Translations under genes and position numbers: made by a program
Assembly (NCBI RefSeq): GCF_005860765.1
Contig: NZ_VCEI01000028.1
Span: 535,357 to 599,356 of the forward strand
Length of the DNA stretch: 64,000 nucleotides
Reading direction: 5' to 3'
Origin: Dyadobacter sediminis
GTDB taxonomy: Bacteria; Bacteroidota; Bacteroidia; Cytophagales; Spirosomataceae
Shown here: positions 32,866-43,400 of the stretch, one piece after another
Layout of the letters: the number at the start of each line of letters is the position of its first letter
How positions within the stretch are numbered: position 1 is the stretch's first letter
The notes under the pieces: generated by a model
Database searches by the model: none
What the model was told of the DNA's origin: nothing
What the model saw: the letters and a program-made list of their open reading frames with translations, nothing else

Positions 32866-33933
32866 ATGACGTCTAAACCAAAACTGTCATTTGCTATGCC
32901 CTTACTTTACAGTCGTTTGTTTTTCCATGTTCAGGCAATTGGTCTGTTGTTTCTGTTCTCACAAAGCCTTTTTGCCCAGACAACCTATTTTCATCAGGAT
33001 TTTTTAAAGGTAAAACCGTACGTCAATCTGGTTCCGGATACAGGGCAGTTCAGCCATGTGGTTCAGACGGTTCCTGCGCTTTCATATTGCAAGTTCCAGC
33101 ATGGATTTATGGACCTTGTCCGAACCCTGCAGGATTCTGCAACCGGCGGCATCATCAGGGCCATGCGTGCAAGTCCTTTCGAGCCAAACCCGAAAACACT
33201 GTTCATACAAATCCGGCTGAGTGCAGAAAGCATCCAGTCCGCTGCCGTCAATGCAGTATACTTTTATGCCGGTGAAAATTTCAATCCGGGCAACAACTCA
33301 TTTCCCGGTAATGCATTGATGTTCGGCAAATTCTCGCTCCATTTTACCGGCTCGGCCTTTGTTGTAAAAGATCTTGAAACCCAGTTGAGCAGCAAAGCCG
33401 TAAAGACAAAAACACCGGTCGTTATAACGTGGGTACTCAATAATTCCGCTGAGTCATTCAAATACAAGCTGTTTTCCAAAGACGCTGCGGAATATGAGGC
33501 AATTCCGGGAAGTTACGATTTGTGGGTAAATAACGAACCCGTAAACCGCAACAGTAAAGCATACCCGGGCAATTCACTTTTTTCAGAAACCAAACTGTCC
33601 AATTTTGAGATCCGGTTCCGAAATGGAATCGGCAAAATCAGAATACATGACATACTGATCCGTGAAGCAGTTTCGGAACTGGATCCATCCGAAGTAATTG
33701 TTGCGCCAAACCCGTCATCCGGAAAAATGATAGGACTGAAATCTGCCCGGATTGATTCGGCTTCCCTGAAACTGGTCAGCATGAACGGCAAAGAAATTCC
33801 TTTCAGAAAACAATCCCTTTCTGCTGATCATTTCCTGATTTTTCCTGCAAAAACACTCGCTTCCGGGATGTATCTTCTGTTTTTTGAAAGCTTGGACAGG
33901 AAAAGAAAGTCTGTAAGAGTAATGGTTCAATGA
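32866..33933 (+). CDS. Secreted protein with type IX secretion C-terminal sorting domain
   Basis: 355 residues from the ATG at 32866; a second ATG at 32896 is also possible. A hydrophobic signal segment ends SLFAQ. The body is beta-rich and unrecognised, resembling a jellyroll/lectin-like module (LFIQIRLSAESIQSAAVNAVYFYAG, EIRFRNGIGKIRIHDILIREA). The last about 75 residues start IVAPNPSSGKMIGL and run to GMYLLFFE, with a basic tail RKSVRVMVQ: a classic type A T9SS sorting domain (the P-N-P-S motif). It is exported to the cell surface by the gliding/secretion machinery. No enzyme motif is seen. Confidence 0.85.
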   Translation: MTSKPKLSFAMPLLYSRLFFHVQAIGLLFLFSQSLFAQTTYFHQDFLKVKPYVNLVPDTGQFSHVVQTVPALSYCKFQHGFMDLVRTLQDSATGGIIRAMRASPFEPNPKTLFIQIRLSAESIQSAAVNAVYFYAGENFNPGNNSFPGNALMFGKFSLHFTGSAFVVKDLETQLSSKAVKTKTPVVITWVLNNSAESFKYKLFSKDAAEYEAIPGSYDLWVNNEPVNRNSKAYPGNSLFSETKLSNFEIRFRNGIGKIRIHDILIREAVSELDPSEVIVAPNPSSGKMIGLKSARIDSASLKLVSMNGKEIPFRKQSLSADHFLIFPAKTLASGMYLLFFESLDRKRKSVRVMVQ

Positions 33934-34105
33934 TAAGTTGTCAAATCCCGACAAGATGATTGGAATACAGCCGAAATTCAGTACAGGCTTGTAAAAAGGT
34001 AAATGCTGCTACCGTTCAATCAAAGTTCGACCGCTTGCTAGCTAATTTTTTTTACGTCAATTGTACGCTTGTACTTTCGGGATTATTTACAAAAAAAACA
34101 GATCC

Positions 34106-34591
34106 ATGAAAAATTTAAATCGTAAAAATTTAGGCAGCATTGTTTTATTTCTCTTTATGGCGGCAGGCATTGTGTCCTGTAACAAGGATTCCAATGATCC
34201 GAAGCCCGAAGAGCCTGTTAAGGAAAACTCCGTGCAAGGTTCATGGAAAATATCCGCCATGAATATAGATCCTGCCCAGGACGGAATCACGGATATTCTT
34301 GAATACATCGAATCCATGACCGGAAATCATTGCATCTCACAAACAGTCTTCAAATTTGAAGGCAATGGTAAAATCGACGGAACGGTGCCCGTCGGCTGTA
34401 CAGATGATGATTCCGGAGTGATCGAAGACAATGCAACTTGGAAAGTGGCAGGAAATAAAGTCCGGATTACAGAAGGTTCAGAAACAAGTGAGTACGACCT
34501 GGAAGTAGGCAAAACGGAGATGAAATGGACAACGCAGGAAGTAGAGGACGGCGTTACGTACAAACTGACGATTGTATTCAAAAAAGCATAA
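34106..34591 (+). CDS. Lipocalin-like domain lipoprotein
   Basis: A 161-residue protein beginning with a lipoprotein signal (FLFMAAGIVSCNKD, lipid at Cys). After an acidic Pro-rich spacer (DPKPEEPVKE) comes NSVQGSWKIS, a lipocalin-like first strand, then a beta-barrel ending YKLTIVFKKA. Such proteins are common surface or periplasmic lipoproteins in Bacteroidota; ligand unknown. The start at 34106 follows a near-consensus -7 box TACTTTCG (34072-34079), which excludes the longer frame from 34061. Confidence 0.85.
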   Translation: MKNLNRKNLGSIVLFLFMAAGIVSCNKDSNDPKPEEPVKENSVQGSWKISAMNIDPAQDGITDILEYIESMTGNHCISQTVFKFEGNGKIDGTVPVGCTDDDSGVIEDNATWKVAGNKVRITEGSETSEYDLEVGKTEMKWTTQEVEDGVTYKLTIVFKKA

Positions 34592-34648
34592 TATAATACG
34601 CAGGAAAATTCAGTACGCTCCAGACAGAAGATTCTTAATTAAATTTTT

Positions 34649-34656
34649 TAAATTTG
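34649..34656 (+). promoter_or_regulatory. -7 box upstream of the MFS gene
   Basis: TAAATTTG, an exact TAnnTTTG match. Transcription would begin at about 34663, at the base of the hairpin at 34664-34687, giving a transcript with a stem-loop at its very 5' end. Confidence 0.5.
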
Positions 34657-34663
34657 CGATCAG

Positions 34664-34687
34664 ATAGCCGGATTTTTGTCCGGCTAT
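34664..34687 (+). terminator. Hairpin: terminator of the lipocalin gene or 5' leader stem of the MFS gene
   Basis: Perfect 9-bp stem ATAGCCGGA / TCCGGCTAT with loop TTTTTG. It follows the lipocalin gene by 72 nt, with only a short T-run (TTT), and immediately follows a -7 box, so either role is possible. Confidence 0.6.
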
Positions 34688-34733
34688 TTGCATAATATTG
34701 CATTCATTCTGCTCAAACCCATATTAAGTACAA

Positions 34734-35975
34734 ATGACAACCCTTTCAGCACCTCGTTCAGATGCTTCTCACCTTTTTAGTGCCCCGGTTATCGTTGCTG
34801 CCCTCGGTTATTTCGTTGATATTTATGATCTGCTTCTTTTCGGTATCGTACGTCTGCCAAGCCTTGCTTCGCTTGGATTGAATGATACGGAAATTTCCCT
34901 GACCGGCGCAAGTATTCTGAACTGGCAAATGACCGGTTTGCTGCTCGGAGGTATTTTATGGGGCGTTTTGGGCGATAAAAAAGGCCGTTTGTCTGTTTTG
35001 TTCGGATCAATACTTACTTATTCCCTTGCAAACATTGCCTGCGGGTTTGTGCAGGATGCCGACACGTACAAAGTGCTGCGCTTTATTGCAGGAGTAGGGC
35101 TTGCCGGTGAGCTTGGCGCCGGAATAACGCTGGTCTCTGAAATTCTGCCAAAGCATCTTCGTGCAATCGGTACTTCGCTTGTGGCCGGTATCGGATTGCT
35201 TGGTGCAGTCGTCGCTTACTTTACGGTGGAATATTTCAGCTGGCGCTATGCCTATTTCATTGGCGGCGGACTGGGAATTTCCTTGTTGCTGCTTCGTCTC
35301 GGTGTTTTTGAATCCGGAATTTTCAAGGATCTGAAAAATCAGGAACACGTTCAGAAAGGCAATTTCTTTTCGCTGTTCACCAATAAAAACCGGCTGAGCA
35401 GGTATCTTAAATGCATCGGAATCGGTCTTCCTACCTGGTTTGTAATCGGTATTCTTTCCACTTTCAGCAATGAATTCGGCAGTGCGCTGGGCATAACGGA
35501 ACCGGTAAAACCCGGACTTTCCATTATGTGGTGCTACGTAGGACTTTCCATTGGCGATTTATGCAGCGGTTTTTTAAGTCACTGGCTAAAATCCCGCAAA
35601 AAAGCTGTACTATATCTGATGATTTTTACGTTATTATTTAGCGGCGTTTTCCTGTACGCCGGTATAAATAATGTTTCGCAACTTTATACTGTTGCAGGAC
35701 TTTTAGGGTTTGGAATCGGTTACTGGGCCATGTTCGTAACGATCGGTGCAGAACAATTCGGAACCAATTTAAGAGCAACGGCGGCTACAACGATTCCCAA
35801 TATGGTAAGAGGAACAGTGGTATTAATGACAACTTTGTTTGCTGCCTTTAAAGATTCATTTTCAGTTATTAACTCAGGAGCTCTGGTCGGACTAATCTGT
35901 TTTGCCATTGGCCTTTTCTGCATTATAACGATCCCGGAAACACACGGCAGGGATCTGGATTTTCTGGAAGAATAA
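34734..35975 (+). CDS. MFS transporter (metabolite:H+ symporter type)
   Basis: A 413-residue protein with twelve predicted helices. The TM1 motif is GYFVDIYDLLLFGIV, and the loop 2-3 signature is GVLGDKKGRLSVLFGS, the D-[KR]-x-G-R motif. The loop after TM4 reads GLAGELGAGITLVSE, and HLRAIGTS follows TM5. This resembles the metabolite:H+ and sugar porter subgroups of the superfamily. It lies upstream of the GMC oxidoreductase pair, which may oxidise sugars, but the 165-bp gap argues for a separate transcript. Substrate unknown. Confidence 0.9.
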   Translation: MTTLSAPRSDASHLFSAPVIVAALGYFVDIYDLLLFGIVRLPSLASLGLNDTEISLTGASILNWQMTGLLLGGILWGVLGDKKGRLSVLFGSILTYSLANIACGFVQDADTYKVLRFIAGVGLAGELGAGITLVSEILPKHLRAIGTSLVAGIGLLGAVVAYFTVEYFSWRYAYFIGGGLGISLLLLRLGVFESGIFKDLKNQEHVQKGNFFSLFTNKNRLSRYLKCIGIGLPTWFVIGILSTFSNEFGSALGITEPVKPGLSIMWCYVGLSIGDLCSGFLSHWLKSRKKAVLYLMIFTLLFSGVFLYAGINNVSQLYTVAGLLGFGIGYWAMFVTIGAEQFGTNLRATAATTIPNMVRGTVVLMTTLFAAFKDSFSVINSGALVGLICFAIGLFCIITIPETHGRDLDFLEE

Positions 35976-36140
35976 AATGAGTCTTGGATTTGTTCAGCGT
36001 AAATTTCTTTGCTTTTTAAATTAAATAAAAGATCATTCAGGATTGCAACATTTGCATACTGGTTTATCTGATGCCTTAATGGCATTAAATATGACAAAAC
36101 TTACAATTAATAATATTTTCACTATCAACTGACAAATTAA

Positions 36141-36662
36141 ATGGAAAGACGCGTAGCGCTTAAAAATATGGCGATTGCCATGGGCGCAATGGCGAATTTG
36201 CCGGCATGGGCATCGGGATGGAGCAAAAAAACGCTGGAAAACGGAACCTTGCTTGCAGCAGACCAATCGAAAATACTGGCAGGAATGGTTGAAGCAATTA
36301 TTCCGAAAACAGATACGCCCGGAGCCGCAGAACTTGGCGTTGGTAATTTTGTGCAGAAAATGGTTAAAGACTGTTACGATAAAAAAGCGCAGGATACGTT
36401 GTCAAACGGCCTTGATGCGCTGGAATCTGCAAGTAAAAAAAACTTTGGCAAGTCATTTACGGAAATTGCCCGGCCTCAGCAAACCCAGCTTCTGAAAGAA
36501 ATGGAAAGCGGCTCCGACGCTGATCTGAAGGCGTTTTTCGGAATGGTCAAGAACCTTACCATTCAGGGATATATGTCTTCTGAGTATGTAATGACCAATA
36601 TTACACATTATGAATTGATCCCGGCACGTTATCACGGCTGTGTACCCGTAAAAAAAGGATAA
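36141..36662 (+). CDS. Gluconate 2-dehydrogenase subunit 3 family protein
   Basis: A 173-residue small subunit. The N-terminus MERRVALKNMAIAMGAMANLPAWASG looks like a Tat-type signal (twin Arg at 3-4, then a hydrophobic stretch). The body (LAGMVEAIIPKTDTPGAAELGVGNFV...YMSSEYVMTNITHYELIPARYHGC) is the gluconate_2-dh3 family pattern. In known FAD sugar dehydrogenases this subunit exports and supports the flavoprotein. The partner GMC gene follows by 66 nt. Confidence 0.92.
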   Translation: MERRVALKNMAIAMGAMANLPAWASGWSKKTLENGTLLAADQSKILAGMVEAIIPKTDTPGAAELGVGNFVQKMVKDCYDKKAQDTLSNGLDALESASKKNFGKSFTEIARPQQTQLLKEMESGSDADLKAFFGMVKNLTIQGYMSSEYVMTNITHYELIPARYHGCVPVKKG

Positions 36663-36728
36663 AGAAAGAAGCGGATCGAGGAAATGTAAAATGACTTTCT
36701 TTTTTCCTGTCCTTTTCTCAAACAAACT

Positions 36729-38441
36729 ATGGCAAATTTCAATATAGATAGTAAAAAAGCCCGCACGTATGATGCCATTGTAATTGGCTCGGGAATAAGC
36801 GGCGGCTGGTCGGCAAAAGAGCTGACTGAAAGAGGTCTTAAAACGCTCGTTCTGGAACGCGGACGGGATGTGCAGCATATAAAGGATTATCCTACGACAA
36901 ACATGATGCCGTGGGAATTTGAACATCGGGAAAAGTTACCGAAGGAAATAACAGATGCAAACCCGATTGCCAGCAGTTGTTATAACTTCAAGGAATCGTC
37001 CGCGCACTTTTTTATAAGAGACAATGAACATCCGTACGTTCAGGAAAAACCTTTCGACTGGATCCGCGGCTATCAGGTTGGTGGAAAATCATTGCTTTGG
37101 GCACGCCAGACGCAACGCTGGAGCAAATACGATTTTGAAGGACCGGCACGTGACAAGTTTGCCGTGGAATGGCCGATCGGCTATGACGATATTGCTCCAT
37201 GGTACAGCCATGTTGAAAAATTTGCCGGCATTACCGGAAACAAAGACGGCCTGGATACCTTGCCGGACGGAGAATTTCTGATGCCGCACGAACTGAACTG
37301 TGTAGAGAAATATTTCAAAGAACAGGTTTCCAAGCAATATCAGGACCGTCATTTTATTATCGGGCGTGCTGCACATATTACCGATCCGCAGCAGATACAC
37401 CTCGATCAGGGGCGTGCAAAATGCCAGAGCCGCACCATATGTGAAAGAGGCTGCCCGTTCGGAGGTTATTTCAGCAGCAATGCTTCTACGATTCCCTGGG
37501 CAATGAAAACAGGAAATATGACGCTGCGTCCGCATTCTGTTGTTCATTCCGTAATCTACGACGATAAGAAGCAAAAGGCAACAGGCGTACGCGTAATTGA
37601 TGCAAATACGAAGCAAATGATGGAATTTTATGCCGATGTCATCTTCGTAAATGCTGCTGCGCTTAATACAAACCTGATCCTTCTGAATTCCATTTCATCC
37701 CGTTTCCCGAACGGACTCGGTAATGACAGTGGCGTATTAGGCAAATATGTAGCTTTTCACAATTACCGTGCACACGTTTCCGCTGAATATGAAGGGTTTC
37801 TGGATTCTACCGATGATGGCCGCCGCCCGAATGGCGGGTATATTCCAAGGTTCCGCAACGTGTACAAGCAGGAAACGGATTTCCTGAGAGGATATGCTGC
37901 AGGATTTGGTGCAAGTCGTGAAACGTACTCGGACCAGAATGGAATCGGAGAATCGTTGAAGGCAAGTCTGCATGAAACCAAATATGGTAACTGGAGCGTA
38001 GGTTCGCACATGATGGGTGAAACGATTCCAAAGGAAAGCAACTACGTTGCGCTGGATAAAGACCTGAAAGATCCATTCGGAATACCTCAGCTGAAAATTT
38101 CGGTGGATTATGATGACAACGATGAAAAAATGATCAAGGATTACGTTGAGCAGATTACGGAAATGTTCACGAACGCCGGGTTTAAAAACATCAAAGCACG
38201 CGACGGCCACAGAAAGCCGGGCAACGATATTCATGAAATGGGCGGCGTGCGTATGGGTAAAGATCCCAAAACTTCCATGCTTAACAAATGGAATCAGCTG
38301 CATGCCTGCAAAAACGTGTTTGTAACCGACGGTGCTTCCATGACTTCTACTTCCACTCAGAACCCGTCTTTGACTTACATGGCATTTTCCGCCAGAGCAG
38401 TGGATTATGCAGTAAAACAAATGAAAGCAAAGAGCTTGTAA
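36729..38441 (+). CDS. GMC-family FAD oxidoreductase
   Basis: A 570-residue flavoprotein with an N-terminal FAD-binding GSGISGGWSAKELTERGLKTLVLERG. GYQVGGKSLLWARQTQRW is the GMC signature, RTICERGCPFGGYFS a cysteine pair typical of gluconate/sugar-acid dehydrogenases, and HEMGGVRMG plus NVFVTDGASMTSTSTQNPSLTYMA the C-terminal active-site block. It has no export signal, so it likely crosses the membrane with the subunit 3 protein upstream. No cytochrome c subunit is adjacent; the electron acceptor is unknown. The sugar oxidised is not decidable. Confidence 0.93.
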   Translation: MANFNIDSKKARTYDAIVIGSGISGGWSAKELTERGLKTLVLERGRDVQHIKDYPTTNMMPWEFEHREKLPKEITDANPIASSCYNFKESSAHFFIRDNEHPYVQEKPFDWIRGYQVGGKSLLWARQTQRWSKYDFEGPARDKFAVEWPIGYDDIAPWYSHVEKFAGITGNKDGLDTLPDGEFLMPHELNCVEKYFKEQVSKQYQDRHFIIGRAAHITDPQQIHLDQGRAKCQSRTICERGCPFGGYFSSNASTIPWAMKTGNMTLRPHSVVHSVIYDDKKQKATGVRVIDANTKQMMEFYADVIFVNAAALNTNLILLNSISSRFPNGLGNDSGVLGKYVAFHNYRAHVSAEYEGFLDSTDDGRRPNGGYIPRFRNVYKQETDFLRGYAAGFGASRETYSDQNGIGESLKASLHETKYGNWSVGSHMMGETIPKESNYVALDKDLKDPFGIPQLKISVDYDDNDEKMIKDYVEQITEMFTNAGFKNIKARDGHRKPGNDIHEMGGVRMGKDPKTSMLNKWNQLHACKNVFVTDGASMTSTSTQNPSLTYMAFSARAVDYAVKQMKAKSL

Positions 38442-38479
38442 AAAGCAGCATTTCAGATTTCTGAAAATAAAATTCAGTG

Positions 38480-38510
38480 AAAGCCGGAGCATTAGTTTGC
38501 TCTGGCTTTT
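38480..38510 (+). terminator. Intrinsic terminator after the GMC gene
   Basis: 12-bp stem AAAGCCGGAGCA (38480-38491) / TGCTCTGGCTTT (38498-38509), with one G-T wobble and a 6-nt loop, then a short T-run. The remaining 190 bp before the sigma gene hold no gene that I can see. Confidence 0.8.
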
Positions 38511-38700
38511 GTTGTTTATGGCCTTCTCAGCAATACAATTGCCAATAATCCTACATGTACAAGTATTTCTCCTGTAAGCAGGAATAATGCGGCAAGGACG
38601 TTTGGGAGTATAATTAATAAAAGTTTTTATTTTTTTTAACCAAGAGTAAGGGAAATCGAGTACAAGAAAGTCTTCTAATTATTACATAAACAAAGACTCA

Positions 38701-39375
38701 ATGCACGATCCTTTACCGAACCAGGAAATAAAGCGAACCAATCCGTTCGTGACACCTTTGCACGAAGGGAAAGTAGATGCCCGTGAAATTGACTCCGCAT
38801 TATTCCTGAAAACTACTTTTGAACAAAATCCCGGAAAAGGACTGGAATTGCTGTTCCGGCGCTTTTACAACCCGCTTTGCAGCCATGCAGTCCGGTTTGT
38901 TTATTCCAAGCAAATAGCTGAGGATCTGGTCAGTGAAGTGTTTTTTCAGTTTTACCGGACAAAAGCTTACGAAAATATCAATTCATCTTACACGAGCTAT
39001 TTGTTCCGGTCGGTAAGAAATGAATGCTATACGTATATGCGTAGAGAGTTTGGTAAAACAGATACGCTGGAAATTACTGAAGAAGAAAGTTTTCTTTTTA
39101 CCTGTCATCAGCAGCCTGACGCTGAAATCCATTACAATCATCTTTTTATCAAAGTCAATGAAGTAATTGCCAGACTCCCCATGCAATGCCAGAAAGTATT
39201 TCTGCTCAGCCGTTTTGAAAACAAGAAATATCATGAAATAGCCGACGAGCTTCACATTTCGCCCAAAACGGTGGAAGTGCATATTTCCAAAGCGCTGAAA
39301 CACCTTCGGTCTGCATTGAAAGGGGAATGGATGCTTTCATTCGGGCTTTCCGTCCTGAGTGTAATTGAAATCTGA
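38701..39375 (+). CDS. ECF-type RNA polymerase sigma-70 factor
   Basis: A 224-residue sigma factor of the Bacteroidota family associated with FecR. Region 2 is LFRRFYNPLCSHAVRFVYSKQIAEDLVSEVFFQFYRTK with the region 2.3-2.4 SYTSYLFRSVRNECYTYMRRE. Region 4 is ARLPMQCQKVFLLSRFENKKYHEIADELHISPKTVEVHISKALKHLR, carrying the HTH. The N-terminus has about 40 extra residues. The order sigma, FecR, SusC, SusD is the standard trans-envelope signalling locus in which substrate uptake turns on its own transporter. Confidence 0.94.
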   Translation: MHDPLPNQEIKRTNPFVTPLHEGKVDAREIDSALFLKTTFEQNPGKGLELLFRRFYNPLCSHAVRFVYSKQIAEDLVSEVFFQFYRTKAYENINSSYTSYLFRSVRNECYTYMRREFGKTDTLEITEEESFLFTCHQQPDAEIHYNHLFIKVNEVIARLPMQCQKVFLLSRFENKKYHEIADELHISPKTVEVHISKALKHLRSALKGEWMLSFGLSVLSVIEI

Positions 39376-39424
39376 TTGAGTACCGCACTTTGAGAGCGGT
39401 ATTGTACGCCGAACTGAATCAACA

Positions 39425-40435
39425 ATGAAAACACCTATATCTAAATATACTCTTTTTGAATATTTATCGGGCAGAGCAAATCCACTTGAAAAACAATTGA
39501 TTGAAGACTGGATCTCAGCCAATGAAAACACGGAAACTTTTTACGAATGGCTGCTGGATTATGAAATCCAATGCCCGCAATTTATACCCGATCAGGAAGC
39601 TGCTGTAAAATCGCTTCTTCAACGCATGGATTCGGACAGTTATGCAGAGACAAACAGACCAAGAACGGTTATGACAGGCTGCCATTCGTCATTACTCTTA
39701 GATAAAATTAACAGATCATGGCTGATTGCGGCTTCTGTTACATTTTTGCTGAGCTGCTGCTGGCTGTTCAGGGAATCACTTCAGTACAAAACTTACCAGA
39801 CTTCTTTCGGGCAGATTACAAACGTATATCTTGAAGACGGCAGCCGGGTTGCTTTAAATTCCAATTCCAAACTGAAAGTTCCGCGCTTTGGCTTTGATCA
39901 GGATGTCAGGGAAGTGACGCTGGAAGGCGAAGCAGAATTTTCGGTCAGCCATACCATGGACAGCAAACGGTTTATTGTCAAAACTTCGGATCGTTTTCAG
40001 GTAGAAGTACTGGGAACGACATTCTCCGTCTTTGCACGTCCCCGCGGTACAAAGGTCGCTCTTAAATGCGGCAGTATCAGGCTGGATTATTCACAGAATG
40101 AACAACATAAGGAAATGATGATGGAACCGGGCGACATGGCAACGCTCGATCGTGCCGGTGGCGTCCAGCTTGCAAAAAAGCAGGATACAAAAACGTTTGC
40201 TTCCTGGAAAGAACAGCGGTATGTCTTCAATTCTACTGCCGTCAGCGACATCGTTTCAATGATTGAAGAAAATTTCGGGCAAAAAGTAAAACTGGCTGAT
40301 GCAGAAATTACAAACCGTACCATAACCGGAAATTTCAAGACAAAAAATGCATATGAGCTTTTGAGAACGGTTTCAGAAGTGCTCAACATCAGAATGGAGC
40401 AGGACGGGCCCACTATTATTTTAACCAACAAGTAA
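39425..40435 (+). CDS. FecR-family anti-sigma/signal-transducing protein
   Basis: A 336-residue protein. It has a cytoplasmic N-domain (YTLFEYLSGRANPLEKQLIEDWISANE), one TM segment (about 98-113, WLIAASVTFLLSCCWLF), then the periplasmic FecR domain (QTSFGQITNVYLEDGSRVALNSNSKLKVP ... RFIVKTSDRFQVEVLGTTFSVFA). It ends with an STN-like tail, FNSTAVSDIVSMIEENFGQKVK. It receives the signal from the SusC N-terminal domain and controls the sigma factor encoded 49 nt upstream. Confidence 0.94.
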   Translation: MKTPISKYTLFEYLSGRANPLEKQLIEDWISANENTETFYEWLLDYEIQCPQFIPDQEAAVKSLLQRMDSDSYAETNRPRTVMTGCHSSLLLDKINRSWLIAASVTFLLSCCWLFRESLQYKTYQTSFGQITNVYLEDGSRVALNSNSKLKVPRFGFDQDVREVTLEGEAEFSVSHTMDSKRFIVKTSDRFQVEVLGTTFSVFARPRGTKVALKCGSIRLDYSQNEQHKEMMMEPGDMATLDRAGGVQLAKKQDTKTFASWKEQRYVFNSTAVSDIVSMIEENFGQKVKLADAEITNRTITGNFKTKNAYELLRTVSEVLNIRMEQDGPTIILTNK

Positions 40436-40452
40436 TCCTAAATCTTTTTATT

Positions 40453-43400
40453 ATGAATCTAACATTATCAGCCAGGCAATGGGTGGGAATCGGAATTGTG
40501 TTGATGACTCCGTTATGTCAGCCCGTCCGCTCTCAAACTATTGCATTTGCTACTTTGCCGGCAAGTCAGCATACGTCTGTGCGGCAGGAAATGAAACTGA
40601 AAAGCGTTCTGCTGGACATGCAGAAGCATTATGGTGTGGAAATTATTTTTGAAGACCGTCTTGTGGGATCCATTCAGGTAACTTCCGGAATGCTTGATCT
40701 GAACAAGCCTTTCGAGAAAAATCTGAACCTTGTTCTTCTGAAAAGCGGGCTGAAATACAAGCAGACAAGAAAAAATACATTCGTCATTGTTGAAAATAAA
40801 GAAGAAAGTAGCAGAGCCAACAAGGCAGAAAATAAAGAATCGGCTGTGCTGTTGACCGAACAGGCGCTTGCAATGAATAATACTGCTCCGGTAAAAACCA
40901 TGCCGGTAATTGTTGATAAAACGATCAAAGGCAAGGTTTCTGACGAGTCGGGCACAGGATTGCCAGGTGTAAGCGTAGTATTGAAGGGAACACAGCGCGG
41001 AACTTCAACGGGTGCAGACGGGGATTTTAATATTGATATTCCTGAAACCGGCCAGAATACGCTTGTATTCAGCTTTGTAGGTTATAAGTCCCAGGAAATA
41101 ACAATCGGGAATGAGTCCACTATTTCGGTCAGCCTTGTACAGGACGAAAATGCACTGGACGAGATTGTCGTTGTTGGTTATGGTTCGGTACGGAAATCGG
41201 ACCTTACAGGAGCCGTTGGTACCATTAAAGGCGATGTACTGCAGGAACGTCCCGCTTCTTCGCTGAATCAGGGGCTTTCCGGCCGGATCACAGGCGTGAA
41301 TGTTTCTTCCAACTCGGGACGTCCGGGCGGCCGCGCCAATATCCGTATCCGCGGAGCGAGTTCCATCAGTGTTTCCAATAATCCTTTGTATGTCATTGAC
41401 GGTGTAATCCTGAATGCCGTGGATCTCGCTAACGGAAGTACGCCGATTGATTACCTGAACCCGAATGACATTGCTTCCATCGAAGTACTGAAAGATGCAT
41501 CTTCTACGGCAATATATGGAGCCCGCGGTGCAAACGGCGTTATTCTGGTTACGACCAAAAGAGGAACTTCAGGTGCAGGAAAAGTTACTTACGATACGGA
41601 TTTCAGCATCGGAATAGCACCGCGCAAGTTGCCGGTACTGAATTCAAGGGAATTTCTGGCAGTAGAGGAAACTGCTTATGCAAATGCTGCAAAATACGAT
41701 CCCGTTGGCTGGGCAACCGGCACAAAATATACCAATCCGAAGCTGAAACGTACAAACCCGCTTTTGTTCGATTCCAGTGGAAATCCGCTGTACGATACGG
41801 ACTGGCAGAAAGAAGCGTTCCGGAAAGCATTTACGCAAAATCATCAGCTTGGCTTTACCGGCGGAAGTGAAAAAGGCAGCTACGGCGCATTTCTGAATTA
41901 CCGCAATGAAAACGGCGTTGTGCGCGGCTCCTGGCAGAAAAGGTTTGCCGGACGGTTCGTATTTGACAGTCAGGTAAAAACCTGGCTGAAAGTCGGCGGT
42001 ACACTGGGTTACACGGATCAGAATGAAAAACAGATTGATCAGCTTGGCGGCGGCGGGATTACGGCCATGCGTCAGGTGCTGGAAGCATTGCCGATTATTC
42101 CTGTCAAATACCCGGATGGAAAATGGGCAAGTAACCGTGATTATCCCGGAATGGAAGGTGGCGACAGCCCGCTCAGAGTAGCCGAAGAGAGGCTTTCTTA
42201 CCTGAGAACACAAACGATGCTGGGCAATATCTATGCTTCCATAAGGTTTGCGGAAGGCTTGGAATTCAGGTCAACAATCGGTACGAACGTAATTAATCAG
42301 CGTAATGATTATTTCGCAGCAGCCGGTCTGCAGTATATTTCCAATAACGGCGATGCTTCCGTTGCGAGCAGCCGGTTCAATTCCTGGCAGTTTGAAAATT
42401 ACCTTACTTATAACAAGCAATTTGCCAAAATACATTCCCTTAACGCCATGCTGGGTTTGTCGTGGCAGCATATGGACCGCTTTGACAATACAGCCAGAAG
42501 CCAGAATTTTACGGATACCTATTTTCAGTTTAATAACCTGGGTGCCGGTGCTACAGCGCTTGCTCCTTCGTCCGGTGCTTCCGCTTATGGCCTCAACTCG
42601 TACTTCGCGCGTCTGAATTACGGATTAATGGACAAGTACCTGATCACGTTTACAGGCCGTATCGACGGTTCTTCCAAATTTGGTGCTGCCAACCGTTATG
42701 CTTTTTTCCCGTCAGCGGCCGTTGCATGGAGAGTGACGGAAGAGGAATTCATGAAAGGTATTCCCGCCATTTCCAACCTGAAAATCAGGGCCAGTTACGG
42801 TGCTACCGGAAACTCTGAAATCCCGGCATATCGCGCACTGGCAGGAATGTCCAGTTATGATGCCATTTTCGGCGGTTCGCGTAACATTGGTATAGGCGTC
42901 GGACGTATGTCCAATTCCAATCTTCAGTGGGAAAAAACACAGCAAGTTGATTTGGGTATAGAATTCGGATTGTTTTCTAACCGCCTGAGCTTTGAGCTGG
43001 ATTTGTACCGCAGAAAGGTAAACGATATGCTTCTGGATGCGCCGTTGCCACTGAGCAGCGGATACAGCAGTATTTTTACCAATATAGGAAGCATGGAAAA
43101 CAAAGGGGTTGAGTTTGCCGTAAATTCCACCAACATCAAGGCCGGAGACTTTTCATGGAATACAACCTTCAATATTTCGGTGAATAAGAACAAAGTGCTT
43201 GCACTTTCGGGCGGAAGCGACATCTATTCCGGTGCAACGGTAATCAGAGTAGGCGAGCCGGTCGGTTCGTTCTTCGGCAGAGTGCATCAGGGTACATGGT
43301 CGACAGCAGAAGCGGAAGTTGCCAAACGCTACAACATGCTTCCGGGCGATGTCAAATATCAGGATCTAAACAACGACGGCACCATCAATGACAACGACCG

